Below, one piece after another: positions 31,736 through 36,754 of a DNA stretch of 36,754 bases. A program made the position numbers and the translations under genes. The notes beneath the pieces were generated by a model. That model did not search any database. It was not told the origin of the DNA and saw only the letters and a list, made by a program, of their open reading frames with translations. Position 1 is the stretch's first letter, and each line of letters begins with the position of its first letter. The stretch is from Treponema sp. (GTDB taxonomy: Bacteria; Spirochaetota; Spirochaetia; Treponematales; Breznakiellaceae), in the NCBI GenBank assembly GCA_031255645.1, contig JAIRSC010000107.1, positions 1 through 36,754 of the forward strand. Reading direction: 5' to 3'.

Positions 31736-33889
31736 GTGGCAAAAGAATACCGGATGATTCGCGGTCCGTCCCGCGGCCGGGCCTGTTCCCGTTTCGCGTT
31801 CTCCGCCTTTCTGTTCCTGCGGCTGTTGTTCGTTTTGGAGGCCCAGGAGTTTTTTCCGGTTCCGTCTCCGGCCCCTTCGGATTCGCGGGGACCGAATTAC
31901 CTTAACGGTCCCGGGCCGAGTCTTGGCGATACGCTTGACGCCCAAAGGGAATTCCGGCTGGGCGTTCAGGCCTATAACCGCTATGCGTTTAACGAGGCTA
32001 TTCTGGCCTTTGAAAAAGCGCTGTCGTACAGGCCCGCCGAAGAGCTTACCCTGGAGTGGCTTGGAAGGGCCTATTACCGCTCCGGCATGGAAGACACCGC
32101 GATAAGCCAGTGGCAGAGCGCGCTGGAACGCTCCGCGTCGGCTTCCGCGCAGCTGCTGCTGCGCAGCCGGATCGAAACGGTGCGGAACAGGAGGAGCCTT
32201 ATCCCCCTGGTTTCTTTCGCCGCCGGGGAACTGCGCTTTGTGGAGTCGGGCCGTTATCCCGGCAGGACCGAAAACGGCCTTTATTTCAGACAGCCGTCGT
32301 CCGTGCTGCCGATGGAAGACGGGACGGCCTGGGTCGCCGCCTACGGAAGCAACGAGCTTGTGCGGATAGACGTAAACGGCCTGATACGCCGCCGGGCGCG
32401 GGGGCCTATTAACGGCTTTGACAGGCCCTACGACGTGGTCAAGGCCCCGGACGGCCGGCTCTATGTATCCGAATACCGGGGCGGGCGGGTAAGCGTGCTG
32501 TCCGCCGCCGGAAACTGGCTTTCGTATATCGGGAGCCGGGGCAGGGGCGACGGGATGTTCGTAGGCCCACAGAACCTCGCCGTAGACGAAGACGGCTATC
32601 TCTACGTCGTGGATTACGGAAACAGGCGGATTTCCAAATTCGACCCCGACGGAACCTTTCTTTTTTCGTTTGGAAAAAAAGGCTACGGCTTCGACGGCTT
32701 TCTTTCTCCGACCGGCATCGCCTGTCTTGACCGGCGGGTCTTCGTCGCCGACGGGGTCTACAAAAAAATCTATGTATTCGACGGGAACGGAACCTATACG
32801 GGGGTTCTTGTGGAAGAAGGCCTTGGCGGGCCGGAAAGCATCCGTCCCGCTTCGGGAGGAAAGCTTCTCGTAGCCGATACCAACAGGGCGCTGCTTGTCG
32901 ATCCCGATTCGTCCGTCGTTACCGAACTCGGCGTTATCGGCGGCGGCGCCGTGCGCGTTACCGGCGCCGCTCTGGACAAAAACGGCAACATACTGGCCTC
33001 AAATTTCCGGGGCGACGAGGTCGTCGTAATGACGGAAGTCGACGACATGGCTTCGGGTTTCTTTGTACAGATAGACCGGGTAATAGCCGACGCCTTTCCC
33101 GAAGTGACCGTCGAGCTTTCCGTTCAGGACAGGAACAGGCGGCCCATCGTCGGGCTGGACGGAAGGAATTTCCTCCTTTCCGAAAACAACAGAACCGCGG
33201 CGGGACAAACTTTTTTGGGCGCGGCCTATCTTTCGGAAAACTGCGGCATTTCCGTGCTGTTTGAGCGCTCTTCGGAAACGGAAGCCCTGCGCGACGATCT
33301 GGCGGCGGCCCTTAGGGACATAGCCGGTTCCGCCGGGGGCGCCCGGATTGTGTCGGTTGTTTCGGCGGGCCGGACTCCGGTACGGGAACGGGTGGGCGCC
33401 GGGGCTTCGGGCCTTGCCGCCGCGGCGAGGGGCGGCGTTTACAGCCCCTACTGGAGCTTCGATCAGGGGCTTCGCCTTGCCGCCACGGACCTTCTGCCCG
33501 GAGAAAAAAAGCGCGCCGTAGTTTTTGTTACTTCCGGCTCTCCGGGCGAATTCGGCTTTGAAAACTACAGCCTTTCGGAGCTTGCGGCGTATCTGTCCAA
33601 CAACGGCATCGCGTTTTACGCGGTCGTCGTGGGAAACGGCAGGGTTTCGGGAGAGCTGCAATACCTTTGCGAGGAAACGGGCGGCGAGGCGGTGGATCTG
33701 TACCGGCCCCTGGGAATCGGCCCGGCTATCCGCTCAATAGCCGAAAAAGGATCCGGCTCTTACGCGCTACGTTACCGTTCCTCGTTGTCCACGAACTTCG
33801 GCAATAATTATCTTCCCGTAGAAGCGGAAGTGTACCTGCTTGAACGTTCCGGCAGGGATCGTACCGGCTATTTTGCCCCGCTGGAATAA
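31736..33889 (+). CDS. Secreted TPR, NHL-propeller and VWA-like protein
   Basis: A 717-aa protein. The signal sequence is RFAFSAFLFLRLLFVLEAQE (about 19-38). TPR units follow at about 72-135 (VQAYNRYAFNEAILAFEKAL). NHL-type propeller repeats lie at about 185-435 (LAVDEDGYLYVVDYGNRRIS). A VWA-like domain follows at about 500-690. The VWA metal site (DxSxS) is replaced by FERSSET, so metal binding is doubtful. The GTG start follows GGAGGAAACAG at a rather long spacing; the ATG at 31754 is an alternative. It ends the kinase-TPR operon. Likely periplasmic or outer-surface; spirochaetes often have NHL proteins of this type but their function is open. Confidence 0.75.
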   Translation: MAKEYRMIRGPSRGRACSRFAFSAFLFLRLLFVLEAQEFFPVPSPAPSDSRGPNYLNGPGPSLGDTLDAQREFRLGVQAYNRYAFNEAILAFEKALSYRPAEELTLEWLGRAYYRSGMEDTAISQWQSALERSASASAQLLLRSRIETVRNRRSLIPLVSFAAGELRFVESGRYPGRTENGLYFRQPSSVLPMEDGTAWVAAYGSNELVRIDVNGLIRRRARGPINGFDRPYDVVKAPDGRLYVSEYRGGRVSVLSAAGNWLSYIGSRGRGDGMFVGPQNLAVDEDGYLYVVDYGNRRISKFDPDGTFLFSFGKKGYGFDGFLSPTGIACLDRRVFVADGVYKKIYVFDGNGTYTGVLVEEGLGGPESIRPASGGKLLVADTNRALLVDPDSSVVTELGVIGGGAVRVTGAALDKNGNILASNFRGDEVVVMTEVDDMASGFFVQIDRVIADAFPEVTVELSVQDRNRRPIVGLDGRNFLLSENNRTAAGQTFLGAAYLSENCGISVLFERSSETEALRDDLAAALRDIAGSAGGARIVSVVSAGRTPVRERVGAGASGLAAAARGGVYSPYWSFDQGLRLAATDLLPGEKKRAVVFVTSGSPGEFGFENYSLSELAAYLSNNGIAFYAVVVGNGRVSGELQYLCEETGGEAVDLYRPLGIGPAIRSIAEKGSGSYALRYRSSLSTNFGNNYLPVEAEVYLLERSGRDRTGYFAPLE

Positions 33890-33893
33890 TGCC

Positions 33894-33909
33894 GGGGCGA
33901 AGCCGCCTC
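33894..33909. terminator. Small hairpin between convergent genes
   Basis: GGGGCG-AAGC-CGCCTC: 6 pairs, one of them G-U, 4 bases after the NHL stop; GCGTTCTATTTT follows on plus. A modest terminator. Confidence 0.4.
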
Positions 33910-33914
33910 GCGTT

Positions 33915-34097
33915 CTATTTTGCAATTCGTGGTATTTTTTTTGCCGCTGCGTCCCAGGTATTTAAATACCAATGCATGTTTAAATAATCATCCATTGTTT
34001 CTTCATCAGGAATATATAAAAACAATTGTCCGGTTTCCTGAGCGGATATATGTACGGACAGGCAAATAAAAACGGCACAAAGCGCCTGTTTTAACAT
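33915..34097 (-). CDS. Small secreted protein of 60 aa, unknown
   Basis: MLKQALCAVFICLSVHISAQ is a clear signal peptide, leaving about 40 mature residues (ETGQLFLYIPDEETMDDYLN and onward) with an acidic, Tyr/Trp-rich middle and a basic end. GGAGGAAACAG sits directly before the ATG, the best Shine-Dalgarno in the area. This argues for a real gene and not a chance ORF. Base composition is clearly AT-richer than its neighbours. I recognise no family. It could also be the 5' remnant of a longer secreted protein. No promoter is clear; it lies 30 bases downstream of the TIGR03545-like gene and may share its transcript. Confidence 0.6.
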   Translation of the reverse strand: MLKQALCAVFICLSVHISAQETGQLFLYIPDEETMDDYLNMHWYLNTWDAAAKKIPRIAK

Positions 34098-34127
34098 CTG
34101 TTTCCTCCATTAAGACAAGACAGAACG

Positions 34128-36239
34128 CTAGAACGGCAGCCTGATTCCGCCGGGGATAACGTTTTGAAGCGCCCTGCCGGCTTCTTCTTCCGCCCTGTTT
34201 ATGGCTTCTTCCGCGGCGCCGCGGATTTTTCGTTCGGCTTCGTTCTTTTTTTCTTCCAGGGAGGTTTTTAACTGGTCCACGGCGTTCCGGTCTCCCCTTG
34301 CCGCGGCGAATATCGCGTCCATGTCTTCCCGCGAAACCCAGCGTTCGTCCAGATAGGCGGAAAGTTTTTCCCGCAGCGCCCGTTCAACGGCTTCCTCGGC
34401 CTGCCTGATATACCGTTCGGCGGCGCGGCGCAGGGCCGCCGAGATAAGGTCGCCTATGTTGGTCGTAATCGAAAAATTTTCGTCCCCCGCCGAAGTATGC
34501 TCGTACTGCAGGGCCAGGTTGACGCTGTTTTGTTCCGTTAACACTTCCGAAATCACCTCGGCTATCGTTCCCCGGGGATCCACAAGCTGAGGTTCTTTTA
34601 TGTCGACGCCTCCCCCGCCCGCCGCCGCGCCGCCGCGGCCGCCCGAAAAGTTGGCGTTAAAGCCGACCGCGCCGGAAAAGCCCCCGATGCCGACGGCGCT
34701 CAGATTGCCCCGAAGATCCAGCGGAAAGTTGTCTCCCGTAACGGCGGCGCTGAAGTATTGCCGCGCGGTGGTTCTGAAATCGGCGCTGCCGTCAAAGCGG
34801 GTCGTTCTGCCGTAACTGCCCTGTTCGGTAAGGGCAAGTTTCAGTTCCGTGGGCCTGCCGCTCAGATCCGGGTCGGAGCTGACGCCGCGCAGATCGAAAC
34901 CCCAGTTCCATCCGCCCAGGGTAAAATCCGAAGCCATGATTCCCAAATAAAACACCGGGTAGGCCTGGGTCGGAAACGCGACGTTCCTGCCCCGGAACGT
35001 CCGCTTTTTTGGTTTCGGTTCCGATTTGGGGATTCGGGCCTGCAGGGCCTTGATCTTTTCGAAGGCCTCAAGGGCCCTTTGACCGTAGGCTATGTATTGT
35101 TCGACTTCGTCGGAAAGTATCTCCCGTATTGAAGGTTCAAGGGCTCTCAGGGCGTTGCCGCTTCCAAGATCGAGATACGATTTAAGATGATCGATATCGC
35201 CCTGCAGGGCTTCTCTGGCGGTCCTTTCGAGATTCCGCGCCGTATTGATGTCGGTCTGAACGCCGTCGACAATGGTTTCGACCTCGTCCCGGGCGCTTTC
35301 CACCGAAGCGGCCAGCGCGTTTACCTCCGATACGATTTTTGCCGCTTCTTCCGCGCGTCTGATATTGTTGATATTGATATTCAGGACAGGCTGAACGGCG
35401 CTCCGCAATTCGGCGACCTGCGCGTTCGCCCGGGCATACTGGTTTTCCCAGCGGGCTCTGGCTTCGTCATAGGCCGACAGGGCGGACTGGAACGCCGCGG
35501 GAGACGCCAGCTTGTCGTATTCCCGTTCAAGAAGCCCCATCGCGTCAAAGTTCGACAGATCCACCAGGGGCGGCGCGGGCGGCTTTTCGCGCCGGGCGGC
35601 GATTTTCGCGGCGTATTCGGGTATGGCGCCGGATACGCCGCGGGGGGTTCCGAAGCGGAGACTGTCGGCCCGGAGTTCCTCAATGTAGATTTTGCCGCGC
35701 AGTACCGCCTGGGGTTTCAGCCGGATCTCAAGCCTGCCGGTCTCGAACAAATTTTTCATCGGTTCGTCGCGGTTGGCCACGGTTACGGATTCTATGCCGA
35801 TGCGGAACCGGATTAGTCCCAGATGGAATTTGTTTACGTCGCAGCGGGCCTCAAATACGTTTTCAAGCCCCCGTTCCAAAAGGCCTTCAAGTACCGGATC
35901 CATAAAGATCATAAAAAAGATCACAAGGGAAGTAACAAGAACGGCAAAAGCCGTTAACGGCAAAAGTTTTACCGCCATCTGGCGGTTTTTCTTTATCGCT
36001 TTGGCGAGGATCACAAGCCGTTTGAGGGTTCCGGCCATTGCCTTCTTTTCTTCGTCACCGGCCTGTTCGTCCAGGGGCTTCGCGAAAGCTTCTTTAAGGG
36101 TATAAACCCCCTCGTTCAGATCGAAGACGGAAACAAGAAATTCCCTGTCGCCGGGCTGTTCGATAAATTTGAGCAGCCGTTTGGTAAAGCGTTTTTCCGT
36201 ATACGGCCTGCGGAATATGGCCGGAACTTTTTTCGACAT
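34128..36239 (-). CDS. TIGR03545-family membrane-anchored protein
   Basis: A 703-aa protein. The first 90 residues are cytoplasmic and charged, one helix follows at about 92-115 (LPLTAFAVLVTSLVIFFMIF), and the rest is periplasmic. After the helix comes an AsmA-like beta region (RLEIRLKPQAVLRGKIYIEEL), a coiled coil at about 225-385, a second beta region with a Gly/Ala-rich loop (GGRGGAAAGGGG), and an Arg/Glu-rich helical C-terminus. I place it in TIGR03545 from its layout and its neighbour. GGAGGG precedes the ATG at 36239; the longer track start overlaps the upstream gene. The known family occurs only in bacteria with outer membranes; its function is unknown. Confidence 0.72.
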   Translation of the reverse strand: MSKKVPAIFRRPYTEKRFTKRLLKFIEQPGDREFLVSVFDLNEGVYTLKEAFAKPLDEQAGDEEKKAMAGTLKRLVILAKAIKKNRQMAVKLLPLTAFAVLVTSLVIFFMIFMDPVLEGLLERGLENVFEARCDVNKFHLGLIRFRIGIESVTVANRDEPMKNLFETGRLEIRLKPQAVLRGKIYIEELRADSLRFGTPRGVSGAIPEYAAKIAARREKPPAPPLVDLSNFDAMGLLEREYDKLASPAAFQSALSAYDEARARWENQYARANAQVAELRSAVQPVLNININNIRRAEEAAKIVSEVNALAASVESARDEVETIVDGVQTDINTARNLERTAREALQGDIDHLKSYLDLGSGNALRALEPSIREILSDEVEQYIAYGQRALEAFEKIKALQARIPKSEPKPKKRTFRGRNVAFPTQAYPVFYLGIMASDFTLGGWNWGFDLRGVSSDPDLSGRPTELKLALTEQGSYGRTTRFDGSADFRTTARQYFSAAVTGDNFPLDLRGNLSAVGIGGFSGAVGFNANFSGGRGGAAAGGGGVDIKEPQLVDPRGTIAEVISEVLTEQNSVNLALQYEHTSAGDENFSITTNIGDLISAALRRAAERYIRQAEEAVERALREKLSAYLDERWVSREDMDAIFAAARGDRNAVDQLKTSLEEKKNEAERKIRGAAEEAINRAEEEAGRALQNVIPGGIRLPF

Positions 36240-36253
36240 GGTTTCCCTCCGCG

Positions 36254-36754
36254 TCAGCTGAAATGAGACGTTTTTTCCTGTATTGAACGGGCCGCCGTAA
36301 GGATCGTGGAGATCAGCGGCGCTTTGGTGATATTCTGTACCAGGGCGCTGTTTCTGATTTTCGGCCCGACACTCGTTCTGTAAACCGGTACAAGGGCCCT
36401 GATAAGGACGTACACGGGTATCCACAGCGCGGCGCCGGCCGCAAGGCCGCCGGCTACAAGGGTATTGTTAAAGCCGGTAAACGGGACAAAGGGCATGTTG
36501 TACAGGGTGATAAACAGCTCCTGGAGGCTCCCGATATGGAGAATTTCCCAGCCCAGGAGGTCTGTAAGGGGAAAAACCGCAAAGCCCAGTACCTTGATTA
36601 CCGCCATGACGAGAATTTTACTGCCATGGTGATGCCGGAAAAAGAACGAGACGACAAAAAGCGCTATCCAGAAAAAGTTACCCGCGGGCACAAGGCCGAA
36701 AAGAACGCCCCAGGCAAAACCGGCCGCAATCTGCCCCCGTTTGAGGTTGCCGTT
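36254..36754 (-). CDS. TIGR03546-family membrane protein (5' end beyond window)
   Basis: The frame is open to the window edge. Upstream of the track's GTG it reads NGNLKRGQIAAGFAWGVLFG, which matches the DUF2062-like start of TIGR03546 proteins, so the true start is outside. The visible 166 residues hold three or four hydrophobic helices (FFWIALFVVSFFF, VIKVLGFAVFPL, VAGGLAAGAALWIPVYVLI). It is separated by 14 bases from the TIGR03545-like gene, the usual pairing, so the two probably act together in the envelope. Function unknown. Confidence 0.75.
   Translation of the reverse strand, partial: NGNLKRGQIAAGFAWGVLFGLVPAGNFFWIALFVVSFFFRHHHGSKILVMAVIKVLGFAVFPLTDLLGWEILHIGSLQELFITLYNMPFVPFTGFNNTLVAGGLAAGAALWIPVYVLIRALVPVYRTSVGPKIRNSALVQNITKAPLISTILTAARSIQEKTSHFS

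Overview
The window looks like chromosomal DNA of a free-living or gut-associated, GC-rich spirochaete of the Treponema type. This rests on gene content only: a PilZ protein with a long N-terminal extension, a TIGR03545/TIGR03546-type pair, a UPF0316 protein, a lysine/alanine-rich histone-H1-like protein, TPR and NHL-repeat secreted proteins, and a PTS lying beside a DeoR regulator. No 16S gene or taxonomic marker is present, so the assignment is an inference. Coding density is high. No gap exceeds about 255 bases, and the larger gaps (4520-4758, 12224-12477, 14746-14997) are described. I saw no insertion sequence, phage gene or CRISPR array.

Layout, left to right. (1) 170-4519: a spermidine/putrescine ABC importer, potABCD. 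(2) 4759-7620: a secreted lytic-transglycosylase-like protein, a convergent UPF0316 membrane protein, a divergent Gfo/Idh/MocA oxidoreductase and an H1-like DNA-binding protein. (3) 7738-12223: tRNA-Pro(UGG), an HD-phosphohydrolase/ComFB operon, a secreted unknown protein with a PilZ protein, and a STAS protein; this is a neighbourhood rich in signalling proteins. (4) 12478-18895: a DeoR regulator, then a 2-oxoacid dehydrogenase complex in the order E2, E3, fused E1 alpha-beta. A 250-base structured intergenic element lies between E2 and E3. (5) 27124 down to 18995 (minus strand): a complete hexitol PTS operon, EIICB(mannitol type), HPr, MtlR-like regulator, EIIA, 1-phosphofructokinase, SorE/YggP-like dehydrogenase, enzyme I. 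(6) 27314-33889: a membrane protein with a degenerate GGDEF-like domain, a MEMO-family protein, a galactokinase-like GHMP kinase, a TPR protein and a TPR/NHL/VWA-like protein. (7) 33915-36754: a tiny secreted ORF and the TIGR03545/TIGR03546-type pair, the last gene cut by the window edge.

How the genes work together. The PTS operon encodes every phosphocarrier from PEP to sugar. It pairs a mannitol-type permease with a dehydrogenase and a 1-phosphofructokinase instead of MtlD. This suggests a route mannitol-1-P to fructose-1-P to fructose-1,6-bisphosphate. Pyruvate made by glycolysis could feed the neighbouring dehydrogenase complex, although that enzyme's substrate is not proven.

The points most worth a second look are that hexitol pathway; the structured element between E2 and E3, with two mutually exclusive pairings; five gene starts with a -10 box exactly 6-7 bases before the ATG and no Shine-Dalgarno (candidate leaderless mRNAs); a dispersed AAAACTTCRGTTTT-type palindrome; an HPr lacking Ser46; and a ComFB protein with a large unknown C-terminal domain.
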